Source of the DNA: an uncultured Planctomycetaceae bacterium
GTDB taxonomy: Bacteria; Planctomycetota; Planctomycetia; Gemmatales; Gemmataceae
Reading direction: 5' to 3'
DNA: 64,000 nucleotides
Assembly (NCBI GenBank): GCA_937888715.1
Contig: CALARU010000312.1
Coordinates: 1 to 64,000, forward strand
Shown here: positions 8,094 through 15,834 of the stretch, one piece after another
Layout: each line of letters starts with the position of its first letter
How positions within the stretch are numbered: position 1 is the stretch's first letter
Translations under genes and position numbers: made by a program
Notes under the pieces: model-generated
The model's input: only the letters and a program-made list of their open reading frames with translations
Database searches by the model: none
Told to the model about the DNA's origin: nothing

Positions 8094-8473
8094 TGCCTGA
8101 GGAAAATAATACCGTACTTGTTTTATGCGATGACTTAATCTTTAGCAGCAAGATATCGGGGGAAGCTCGCGCCATTGGTTTACAGACCAAAGTGATAAAA
8201 ACCGTGGATAAATTGATTGAGGCTGCCAGTAAAGAAAAGTTTGCAGGTGCGCTGATAGATCTGGGTATAGCATCATCTGAGCTTGAAAAATTAATCACAG
8301 AATTAAGGGCGAGCCAGAATGCGAAGTTTTCTTGCTTGGGTTATGGGTCGCATGTGGATGTTGAATTACTTAAGAAAGCCCGATCGTTGGGTTATGATCC
8401 TGTGCTGCCTCGGAGTAAATTTGTTGTAGAATTAGGCGCAATACTTCTTTCCTACTCCAACAATAGTTGTTAG
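8093..8473 (+). CDS. Stand-alone, partly degenerate receiver-like protein
   Basis: A 126-aa protein with the alternating strand/helix pattern of a CheY-like receiver and nothing fused to it. The start at 8093 overlaps the NUDIX stop (TAATG); the frame upstream of it belongs to the NUDIX gene. The acidic pair (VLVLCDD) and a possible phospho-acceptor Asp (ALIDLG) are kept. The C-terminal Lys-Pro of receivers is missing; the segment reads VLPRSKF. It may be a phosphorylation-independent interaction module. No histidine kinase lies next to it. The assignment rests on fold pattern only. Confidence 0.65.
   Translation: MPEENNTVLVLCDDLIFSSKISGEARAIGLQTKVIKTVDKLIEAASKEKFAGALIDLGIASSELEKLITELRASQNAKFSCLGYGSHVDVELLKKARSLGYDPVLPRSKFVVELGAILLSYSNNSC
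8459..8471. promoter_or_regulatory. Inverted repeat AACAA-tag-TTGTT before marR
   Basis: A perfect 5-bp inverted repeat lies 45 bases before the MarR start, across the last codons of the mini-receiver gene. MarR proteins often bind short AT-rich palindromes near their own promoters. Whether this one is used is inference. Confidence 0.25.
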
Positions 8474-8515
8474 AACAAGTAATAGGGTTAATCTCTAATT
8501 GCTGGGTTCAAAATA

Positions 8516-9016
8516 ATGGCTCATGAAAAAATTGCTGCGCCTTCTGCTTTACCCCGTGCTTCTCGCTTCGATTCTACCCATCAAGAAGCTTATTTAAACC
8601 TTTGGCGTACTTATGATAGGCTTCGTTCGATTGAGGATTCTGTATTTTTGCAGGTCGGCCTCACAGCCCAACAGTACAACACACTCCGCCTCTTGCGAGG
8701 GGAGCACCCCCAAAAGTTACATACCCTTGTGCTTGCTAAAAAGCTTGTTTCAAAGGCTCCTGATATTACTCGCCTTCTTGATCGCCTTGAAGAACGCAAA
8801 CTTATTTCTCGTGAACGCCCTGATGATAACCGCCGGGTCGTCAAAGTTGGCATAACTTCACAGGGCATGAAACTGCTTCAAAAACTTGATCACGAAGTGC
8901 TTGAGTGCAGTAAAAAACAATTGGGCCATCTTGATGAACCGCAACTAACCCAGCTTGTAAGTTTGTTAAGGCTCGCAAGGGCGCCACACGAAGAACCAGA
9001 CAGTTTTTGGCGTTAA
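8516..9016 (+). CDS. MarR family transcriptional regulator
   Basis: A 166-aa winged-helix regulator. The MarR pattern is visible: QVGLTAQQYNTLRLL (helices before the recognition region), DITRLLDRLEERKLI (recognition helix) and RPDDNRRVVKVGIT (wing with the conserved Asp-Arg), followed by the dimerisation helices. It probably represses or activates the antiporter gene that starts 18 bases downstream, and perhaps itself. The ligand is unknown. It follows the mini-receiver after a 42-base gap. Confidence 0.92.
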   Translation: MAHEKIAAPSALPRASRFDSTHQEAYLNLWRTYDRLRSIEDSVFLQVGLTAQQYNTLRLLRGEHPQKLHTLVLAKKLVSKAPDITRLLDRLEERKLISRERPDDNRRVVKVGITSQGMKLLQKLDHEVLECSKKQLGHLDEPQLTQLVSLLRLARAPHEEPDSFWR

Positions 9017-9034
9017 TTCTATTAAGGGCTTGTT

Positions 9035-10336
9035 ATGATTTTTGCTTCCATGCAAGTTGAAAAGCTTTTATTGCCCCTGCTATGGCAGTTGGTGTTGATA
9101 ATACTTGCTGCACGAATTACAGGTGTTTTGTTTCGTAAGATCGGGCAACCCGAGGTTGTTGGTGAAATCACTGCAGGGCTTTTACTTGGGCCAAGTTTAT
9201 TTGGATGGCTTGCACCTGATACTTTCCAAATGATTTTCAAGCCGACTCTCGACGGGTTCCCCGAGGGGACACTTCATTGGGTTTTTGTTGGCATTAGTCA
9301 GATAGGCCTTATTCTTCTTCTTTTTATTGTGGGAATGGAGTTTGAGTTTTCGCATTTGCTATCATTGGGTGGCTCTACAGCTTTAATTTCTCTTGCAGGT
9401 ATTTTACTTCCTTTTGGACTGGGTATCGGATTATCTTTTCTTGTGTTTGAATTGGTTAGCAATAAGCCGGACACCCCTGAAAATTTCTGGAGTTTCAGTC
9501 TCTTCCTTGGAACAGCCATGTCCATAACAGCTTTACCCATCCTTGGGCGAATGATGGTGGACTGGAAGGTTTCTCACACAAGGCTTGCAGTAGTTACGAT
9601 TACTGCAGCAGCATTTGATGATGCCACAGGTTGGATTTTATTAGCGGGTGTAGCAGCTTTTGTAACATCGGGGTTTCATGTTTTTAGTACGCTTCTGATG
9701 ATTTTTTATACTTTGATGTTTGGTGCATTTATGATTATTGCAGTTCGACCTATTGCAATAAGATTGCTCAACAATTTTATTAAAGATGGCGAGATTTCTG
9801 TGACGGGGCTTGCAGTCACTTTATCTTTGTTGTTTCTATCTGCGATAGGGACCAATCTTATTGGGATATTTGGTATTTTTGGGGCTTTTGTTTTTGGAGC
9901 TGTACTAAGCGATCAAGTTGCGTTTCGTAAAGCAATTCAGGCGAAGTTAAAAGACTTTGTGACCGCATTTTTTCTTCCAATCTTTTTTGCTTACACCGGG
10001 TTAAGAACTAATATTGGATCGCTTGATTCTCTGCAACTTTGGCTGATAGCAGGTGGAGTAATCGGGGCGTCCATAATTGGAAAAATAGCTGGCTGTGGAT
10101 TGGCAGCATATTTCTCAGGGTTTTCAGTGAGAGAAGCTTCGTGCATTGGAGTATTAATGAATACCCGTGCTTTGATGGAATTGATCGTTATTAATTTGGG
10201 GAAAGATTTTGGGATTATTTCTGACAGTGTTTTTTGTATGCTTGTGATGATGGCTCTGGTCACCACATTCATGACTACGCCCATTTTGAAAACCATGGTC
10301 TCGGGTACCGAGTTTGAGCCGATCTTAAAGCATTGA
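9035..10336 (+). CDS. Cation:proton antiporter, CPA2 / KefB-like membrane domain
   Basis: An integral membrane protein of about 12 transmembrane segments that exchanges Na+ or K+ for protons. GQPEVVGEITAGLLLGPS is the hallmark of the Kef/NapA group, and AAFDDATGW holds the paired acidic residues of the ion site. At 433 aa it ends right after the membrane domain, so the cytosolic TrkA-N/RCK domain of full-length Kef proteins is absent and regulation must come from elsewhere. MarR precedes it by 18 bases, which suggests control by that regulator. Its 3' end overlaps the convergent desaturase gene by 12 bases. Confidence 0.93.
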   Translation: MIFASMQVEKLLLPLLWQLVLIILAARITGVLFRKIGQPEVVGEITAGLLLGPSLFGWLAPDTFQMIFKPTLDGFPEGTLHWVFVGISQIGLILLLFIVGMEFEFSHLLSLGGSTALISLAGILLPFGLGIGLSFLVFELVSNKPDTPENFWSFSLFLGTAMSITALPILGRMMVDWKVSHTRLAVVTITAAAFDDATGWILLAGVAAFVTSGFHVFSTLLMIFYTLMFGAFMIIAVRPIAIRLLNNFIKDGEISVTGLAVTLSLLFLSAIGTNLIGIFGIFGAFVFGAVLSDQVAFRKAIQAKLKDFVTAFFLPIFFAYTGLRTNIGSLDSLQLWLIAGGVIGASIIGKIAGCGLAAYFSGFSVREASCIGVLMNTRALMELIVINLGKDFGIISDSVFCMLVMMALVTTFMTTPILKTMVSGTEFEPILKH

Positions 10337-11707
10337 TTTTTTGCGTGCTGATACTTCTGCCTTTTGTTTTTCTCGTTCTCCTGTATTGATGATGCCCTCT
10401 TTATCTTCCACCTCGTTATCATCAAGCACGGTGTTATCGATGTGTACGCCCCGGAAATTCTTGCTTGCGTAGTTGTCGCCTAATACATCCACAACGGTAG
10501 GGTGAATCTGTGGGCTTTCAGGCGAATGAAAATACCCATGCACATTAATCGCATCTTTTTGATATTCAGGATACTCCATCAATATTGCGTGAAGTTTTTT
10601 TAGACGATAGTGAGGCACAGTGGAATAAAGGTGATGGGGTAGATGATAATCTTGGCCGATCGGGAACACACAAAAGTTGATGAATTTGTTGACGAAAAAT
10701 ACGCGTGTGTTGGTGATCCAACCCCTGTCGCCATTACCATGCTGGACAACCTGCCGAAGGATCATGAAGAAAGAAAACGACGTAAAAATTGGGACCAACC
10801 AAAGCACAAAGTAATAGATGGGCGCCCAAGGATCTACGGTGAGATGCAAAACCGCAAGCGTAGTGAAAGTCGTGGTTATATAGCCAAGGCGCATAACGGT
10901 TGAAGTTTTTGAAGAAAAAACCGGATGAACTTTTGCTTGTTGGTAACAGTCATTTGATATGAGTAGTAAAATTGTTGAAAAGAAAAGGAATATTGCGAGT
11001 GCACTTAGAACAACGACAAGGGGATTGCCAAACCAGGTAAGAACTGCAAGGACTGGAATCATGGAAAAAACATAAGCGATGCCAATACGAATTGCGACTT
11101 TGTTTTTGCTGGTACTTTTTTTAACATAAGGGTTAGAGTCTGTGCCTGTGGAATTATAAGCAGCCCGAATTATCATGAACATAAAAAGATTAGGGATCCA
11201 AAGTTGATTGAACAAAAAATTGTAGAACTTTTTCGGAGAAGCAGGGAAACCCAACCAATGGCCGCTGGATAATAGTTGCGAGACATCTGGATCGCGTTCG
11301 GGGTCATTTACAAACTGATGGTGAGCCATGTGTTGCAGTCTGTAAAAATGAGTGGAACTGTAAACAGGGAACATACAAAAAACATCGGAAGCAAATTCGT
11401 TCCATTTTTTAGTTTTGAAAAGAGAGTGATGTGAACCTTCATGGCCAAGGCCTGTGAGTTGATGTTGGCCAGCCCCTATCAGAATGATTGCAAGGATTGA
11501 AACGGGGATGGTTACCCAGAAGGGCATGGCCCAAGTTTCCCGTTGGTAATAAAACATGAGGGTGCTTGAAATCACTGCAGCCAGATAAATATAAATCATC
11601 GCAATATAATAAAGATTGGTCCAATTGTCAGCTTGCCTGAGAATTTGCAATTGCTGTTTCAAGTGGGCGTCGTTCAGAACTTTTTCGCCAATAATTGTGT
11701 TCGACAT
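10325..11707 (-). CDS. Membrane fatty acid desaturase
   Basis: A di-iron membrane desaturase that introduces a double bond into a fatty acyl chain. The three His boxes are present: GHEGSHHS, HMAHHQF and, after the second membrane pair, YHLPHHLY. Hydrophobic segments before the first box and between boxes two and three fit four membrane helices. Length is 460 aa, with a charged C-terminal tail of about 60 residues rich in Asp, Glu and Lys. The 3' end overlaps the convergent antiporter gene by 12 bases. No strong Shine-Dalgarno precedes the ATG. Substrate and regiospecificity are not visible. Confidence 0.9.
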   Translation of the reverse strand: MSNTIIGEKVLNDAHLKQQLQILRQADNWTNLYYIAMIYIYLAAVISSTLMFYYQRETWAMPFWVTIPVSILAIILIGAGQHQLTGLGHEGSHHSLFKTKKWNEFASDVFCMFPVYSSTHFYRLQHMAHHQFVNDPERDPDVSQLLSSGHWLGFPASPKKFYNFLFNQLWIPNLFMFMIIRAAYNSTGTDSNPYVKKSTSKNKVAIRIGIAYVFSMIPVLAVLTWFGNPLVVVLSALAIFLFFSTILLLISNDCYQQAKVHPVFSSKTSTVMRLGYITTTFTTLAVLHLTVDPWAPIYYFVLWLVPIFTSFSFFMILRQVVQHGNGDRGWITNTRVFFVNKFINFCVFPIGQDYHLPHHLYSTVPHYRLKKLHAILMEYPEYQKDAINVHGYFHSPESPQIHPTVVDVLGDNYASKNFRGVHIDNTVLDDNEVEDKEGIINTGEREKQKAEVSARKKSML

Positions 11708-11821
11708 AAAAGATATACCGTAAAAACCATCAGAAGTTAACTGGATGAAAATCTCTAGTTATTTTAGTATACTTTCCCGAGAAAAGAAAAGTTTTAGGGA
11801 AATTTGATCAAATGCAGGTTA

Positions 11822-12439
11822 TCAAGCTGCATTAGATCTGGTGGCAGGGGTGTGATGTTCAAACATTTCGTGCGTGGGTGCCCCAGTATTAGCTTCGGTT
11901 TTTAATTGCACCGCTCGTGAATGCTCTTTATGAATTGCAAAATTCTTTTTGTACAAGTCGACAATTTCAGGATGACCTTTTAAAATAAGCAGGTTTTCCG
12001 CATTGTTTTGTTCTGCTTGATGAGTGAAGTTAAAGCTTCCCGTAGCGATGGTTCTCGAATCGAAAATCATGATTTTGTTATGGGCAATCGGGTGATGACA
12101 GTCAATGACTGGGTGGATGCTATGCTCGAGTAAAAAGTGTAGTTCGGTGTATTGTTCTCGTTCGTTGCTACCATCAAGAACGATGTCGATTTTTACGCCT
12201 CGTTTTTTTGCATCCACAAGCGCCTGAGAAATTGGCTTGGAAGTAAAAGAGTAAGCTTGAACTAAGATTTCGTGTCGGGCTTTATGTATTTCGTTGATTA
12301 AAGCATCTGCGCAACCCCCAGCAGGAGAGAAATGCACAGCTATGGCTTTTGGGGCGGTAAATAGGTGGGCTATCTTTTTAAAGATAAATAAAAAGGTGTA
12401 GGCGCCACTAAAACCAGTTGCAATTAGTAACCATGTCAT
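11822..12439 (-). CDS. Membrane-anchored phospholipase D / Nuc-like protein
   Basis: A single-copy HKD-family protein of 205 aa, the size of the Nuc/PLD6 type that acts as a homodimer on phosphodiester bonds. The catalytic motif is HNKIMIFD followed by TGSFNFTHQAEQNNAE. An N-terminal hydrophobic stretch (TWLLIATGFSGAYTFLFIF) should anchor it in the inner membrane. The frame is open further upstream, but an AAGGAGG Shine-Dalgarno 7 bases before this ATG fixes the start. It is last in line behind the DevBCA-like exporter on the same strand, 50 bases after devB. Substrate could be nucleic acid or phospholipid. Confidence 0.85.
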   Translation of the reverse strand: MTWLLIATGFSGAYTFLFIFKKIAHLFTAPKAIAVHFSPAGGCADALINEIHKARHEILVQAYSFTSKPISQALVDAKKRGVKIDIVLDGSNEREQYTELHFLLEHSIHPVIDCHHPIAHNKIMIFDSRTIATGSFNFTHQAEQNNAENLLILKGHPEIVDLYKKNFAIHKEHSRAVQLKTEANTGAPTHEMFEHHTPATRSNAA

Positions 12440-12446
12440 TATTGGT

Positions 12447-12453
12447 CCTCCTT
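12447..12453 (-). promoter_or_regulatory. Strong Shine-Dalgarno that fixes the PLD start
   Basis: AAGGAGG on the minus strand with a 7-base spacer to the ATG at 12439. It rules out the longer reading frame that would run into the upstream adaptor gene. Confidence 0.8.
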
Positions 12454-12489
12454 GACCTGCAAAAACACGATTAAAGTAATGTTGATATC

Positions 12490-13668
12490 TTACTTCGATT
12501 TTGCTGAAGCTGGCTTGGTTGAATCCTCGGAAGGAATCAACTGAACCCGAACACGTTGTCCAATTCTTAGTAATGGTTGACCAGGATCTAACTCGATGAT
12601 GCATTCAAGGGTTCGCACATCATTGAACTGCAAAGGTTCGAGAAGGATGGATCTTCTGTGTGTGAACCAGTCGGAAATGCGTACTACTTTCCCGCGCCAG
12701 GTTATTTCGGAAGAGCTGCAATCGTCTTGAATAACAGCAATTTGGTTCAAGGCGAGTTTTCCTGCAAATTCTTGTTCCACTTCAGCACGGACAATGCGCT
12801 TAGCACTAGGGCAAAACATGATGGCAGGAAACTTAGGGTTTGATCCAAGTGTTTCACCCACGCTGGTGTTGATTCTAAGAATGGTTCCTTTAAAGGGCGC
12901 CTTTAATGAACATTCCCCTAAAGCATATTCAGCTTTTTGTAATCGTGCTCTTCTCGCTGTCAGATCGTTTGTCGCAAGGTTTACAGGAAGGTGCGGGTCA
13001 AGGGCTTGGATGCCTTTAAGCTTGATGGTCTCGCCTTCAACTGCAAATTCAAGGGCTTTAACGATTGCAGTTGCTGCATTTACATCATCATTGCTTGCAA
13101 GTTTGTTGCTTGCAAGTCGCTCGGCTTGATCTTTTTTGGCGACAGCGGCAGCCATTTCGCTGCGTTTAGCTTCGATGGCGGATTTTTGCCCATTGATCTT
13201 AAGTTCGTGCTGGGCGAACATAACTTTTGCTTGGTCTAGTTGGGATTGGCCAGCTTGCACATCTGCTTTGGCTTCTTCGAGTTGGGCTTTTTGCAAGGTA
13301 TCATCCATACGAATCAGAATATCGCCTGCTTCGACTTCGGTGTTTTCTCTAGCTGGAATTGCAAGCACTTTGCCTGGTTGAATGGGGTAAAGAGGTGTAA
13401 CGCCCCCATCTACATCAACATAGGCGATACAAACAGCTCTGCGCTCAGCATCTTCGGTGATTTTGGCTTTGGAAGCTGGTTTTGCCTGAGCAGTAATTTG
13501 ATCTTGGATGGCAAAATTTAATTCAAGCGTTTCATTTTCTGGAGGTTGATAATAACTCCAAAAAATAAACCCACCTGCAATCAGGCTGGAAACAAACATA
13601 ATCGAAAAAAGCTTTCTTCCCAAATGGGTCCAAGAAGCAACAGGTATTGGCTGAAATAACTTTTCCAT
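12490..13668 (-). CDS. HlyD/DevB-type periplasmic adaptor subunit
   Basis: The membrane-fusion protein of an ABC exporter. After one N-terminal membrane helix (FSIMFVSSLIAGGFIFW) comes a lipoyl/barrel half (VLAIPARENTEVEAGDILIRM), then a coiled coil at about 130-240 and the second half of the barrel. Length 392 aa. Together with the upstream ATPase and permease it matches the DevBCA order known from cyanobacterial glycolipid export. Such exporters work with a TolC-like outer-membrane channel, which is not encoded here. The ATPase gene ends 85 bases upstream. Confidence 0.9.
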   Translation of the reverse strand: MEKLFQPIPVASWTHLGRKLFSIMFVSSLIAGGFIFWSYYQPPENETLELNFAIQDQITAQAKPASKAKITEDAERRAVCIAYVDVDGGVTPLYPIQPGKVLAIPARENTEVEAGDILIRMDDTLQKAQLEEAKADVQAGQSQLDQAKVMFAQHELKINGQKSAIEAKRSEMAAAVAKKDQAERLASNKLASNDDVNAATAIVKALEFAVEGETIKLKGIQALDPHLPVNLATNDLTARRARLQKAEYALGECSLKAPFKGTILRINTSVGETLGSNPKFPAIMFCPSAKRIVRAEVEQEFAGKLALNQIAVIQDDCSSSEITWRGKVVRISDWFTHRRSILLEPLQFNDVRTLECIIELDPGQPLLRIGQRVRVQLIPSEDSTKPASAKSK

Positions 13669-13753
13669 TAAAGATTCCCCAACAAGGATTTCGTCCTTGT
13701 GAATGTAATTATAAAACTTGAGAATTCTAAGTGAGTAATCTTAGCAATCCTCT

Positions 13754-14524
13754 TTAAGGCATTTTGCCATAGGTTTTGTGGATACTTTTGCCACCATCGT
13801 CAATCATTTTGCCATCTTCGAGGTAAAATATTTTGTCCGCATAGGGTATAACTCTGGCATCGTGGGCAACAATAAGGATGGTACAACCGCGTTCATGTGC
13901 AGCAGACCGCAAAATATCAATAACTTGTTCGCCGTGGGCCCAGTCTAAAGCACTCGTAGGTTCATCAGCAAAACAGAAATCCGGGTTTTTGATAAGAGCC
14001 CTGCCAATAGCAACCCTTTGCTTCTCGCCACCGGATAGTTCACCTGGGCGTAAATGGGCTTTTTTCAACAAACCAAGAATGTCTAAGATTTCATCGGCTT
14101 TTTTCCTAGCTTCCCTTGAGCTGGCTCCATCGCCCCATTGGGCCACGATTTCTAGCTGCTGCCTAGCGGTTAAAGAGGAAAAGAGGTTGTAGCCTTGGAA
14201 AATGAAGCTGCAATGTTTCAGGCGAAAATGTTCTCTTTCGAGTTCAGTCATGGTCCAAAGGTCTTGCCCTAAGGCTGTAACTTTCCCAGCATCCGGTTTT
14301 AATAGGCCTGACAAGATGGCTAAAAGGGTGGTTTTTCCACTTCCTGAGGGGCCCATCATCAGGGCAACTTCGCCTTGATTGATATCAATGGAAACATCAT
14401 TTACGGCGATTGTTCGCATTTCGCCTTCGCCAAATGACTTAAAAAGACCTTTACCCGTAATAGAGGTAACCGAAACGCCTGAGCGAAGCTTGATATTTGA
14501 TTTTAAATTTGGAGATGTCGACAT
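13754..14524 (-). CDS. ABC transporter ATP-binding protein (DevA/LolD/MacB type)
   Basis: The energising subunit of the exporter. Walker A is GPSGSGKTT, the signature is LSGGEKQRVAIGRAL, Walker B is FCFADEPTSALD, and the switch His lies in IVAHDAR. The first 25 residues precede the usual start of the fold. At 256 aa it is typical for the family with its FtsX-type permease partner. It starts 18 bases after the permease gene ends, so the two are clearly co-transcribed. Confidence 0.94.
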   Translation of the reverse strand: MSTSPNLKSNIKLRSGVSVTSITGKGLFKSFGEGEMRTIAVNDVSIDINQGEVALMMGPSGSGKTTLLAILSGLLKPDAGKVTALGQDLWTMTELEREHFRLKHCSFIFQGYNLFSSLTARQQLEIVAQWGDGASSREARKKADEILDILGLLKKAHLRPGELSGGEKQRVAIGRALIKNPDFCFADEPTSALDWAHGEQVIDILRSAAHERGCTILIVAHDARVIPYADKIFYLEDGKMIDDGGKSIHKTYGKMP

Positions 14525-14542
14525 CCCTAAAACCTTTGTTAA

Positions 14543-15658
14543 TTACCTGAGTAAAGCAGCGGGCTCTACATTTCTAAGAGACCTTAAAGCAAACAACCCA
14601 GAAAACAAAGCCATCGTAAGCGTAACAACAGCAGCGATACTCTGCAACCAAATAGGCAGTTCAACTCGGCCACCAAAATAATCAGCAACGGCTGCAAGTG
14701 CGTGGACCGCAGGCAAAGCCAAACCAACACCTATTATTCCCACAAATAAGGATTGCTGCATAACCATAAACTGCATGCGCCATCTTGGGATACCCATGGC
14801 TCGTAAGACCGCAAATTCTCTTAAGGAGGCAGCGGTTGCAGAATATAAGGTCTGGCTTGTGACCACAGCGCCAACCAGTAATCCGAGGGCAGCAGCGTAA
14901 CCTAAAGCTATACCGGCTTTGGTTTTAAGAAGCCAATGCATTCTAGATCGAAGCGAAAATTCGGGGCTGGTGAAGGCAGAGACATTTTGATTTTCTTTTA
15001 AGCGGCTAACTACAGTAGCAGCATCTTTGGGGTTAAAACATTTACCCAGAACATAAGTAATTTGGTCAGGGAAAACGCGTAGCAAAGGCCTTGCTGTGTT
15101 GATCGAACAAAATACATAGGGGCCTGCCAAGCTTTTTAACCCAGTGGTAAGGCCTACGATGCGTACTCGGTTACCGGCAACCTCGGCGTGATCTCCAACC
15201 CCTTTGACACCAAGTCTGCCAAGGTCGGATTCATCAATAACAATAGTGCCAGGTTCGCTGAGTTGCAGATAAAGATCTTTTGATAGTTCTTTAACTTTGC
15301 CCAATGCGTTTTCATCGAGTCTGCTGCCAATAACCATGCAAAGTTCTGTTCCGCCATCGGGTTTAGACCAATAGGAAAAGCCTTGAAGATAGATTTCAAC
15401 GCGTTCGATTTCAGGCTGGCTAGCGAGCCTTGCCAAACTTGCTTCTCGGATGGGCCTGCCAAGATCGACGCTAAGAACTTCGGGGGCCCCAAGCCAAATA
15501 TCTGCGGTGGTATGGTCAACCGGGATTGAGGTGATTGAAAATAAGCCTAGCAATAGGCCGCACTGTAATGCTATGAGCAAAGCGCTAAAGCCAACAGCTA
15601 AAACGCCCGGCAGGTATCGTTGCCTGTCGTACCATAATGTAGAGAGAGCATATGACAT
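14543..15658 (-). CDS. ABC transporter permease, FtsX/DevC type
   Basis: A 371-aa permease with one N-terminal membrane helix, a periplasmic domain of about 200 residues (VDHTTADIWLGAPEVL onwards) and three C-terminal helices with the FtsX motif LREFAVLRAMG. It ends in SLRNVEPAALLR, the usual FtsX/MacB ending. It is first in a minus-strand operon: permease, ATPase, adaptor, PLD. Similarity to the DevBCA type suggests export of a lipid or glycolipid across the envelope; the cargo itself is unknown. Confidence 0.9.
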   Translation of the reverse strand: MSYALSTLWYDRQRYLPGVLAVGFSALLIALQCGLLLGLFSITSIPVDHTTADIWLGAPEVLSVDLGRPIREASLARLASQPEIERVEIYLQGFSYWSKPDGGTELCMVIGSRLDENALGKVKELSKDLYLQLSEPGTIVIDESDLGRLGVKGVGDHAEVAGNRVRIVGLTTGLKSLAGPYVFCSINTARPLLRVFPDQITYVLGKCFNPKDAATVVSRLKENQNVSAFTSPEFSLRSRMHWLLKTKAGIALGYAAALGLLVGAVVTSQTLYSATAASLREFAVLRAMGIPRWRMQFMVMQQSLFVGIIGVGLALPAVHALAAVADYFGGRVELPIWLQSIAAVVTLTMALFSGLFALRSLRNVEPAALLR

Positions 15659-15788
15659 AAGTATAAGGTTAACGGTTGTTAAAGGGTCTTGGAAGGTTAA
15701 AAGAGGTAAAGCGGGAAATAAGATGGGCGTTGGGCGTTAGACTGTAACGATTAGGGTCTCTAAGATTTTATGTTATAACAACTTATGG

Positions 15789-15823
15789 AAAAAACAGCGA
15801 TAGTGTTCAATTGATCACTATCG
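15789..15823 (-). terminator. Rho-independent terminator of the asparagine synthase gene
   Basis: A perfect 8-bp stem (CGATAGTG with CACTATCG, loop of 10) lies just after the asnB stop. In the minus-strand direction it is followed by CTG and six T. It separates asnB from the exporter operon. Confidence 0.8.
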
Positions 15824-15834
15824 AGCTAGAACTT

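Noticed and set aside
10643-10903. Plus-strand 86-aa frame inside the desaturase gene
   Set aside because: It is the antisense shadow of the desaturase His-box region, with no ribosome-binding site or recognisable domain.
12440-12604. N-terminal extension of the PLD frame
   Set aside because: It overlaps the adaptor gene and lies upstream of a strong Shine-Dalgarno with proper ATG.
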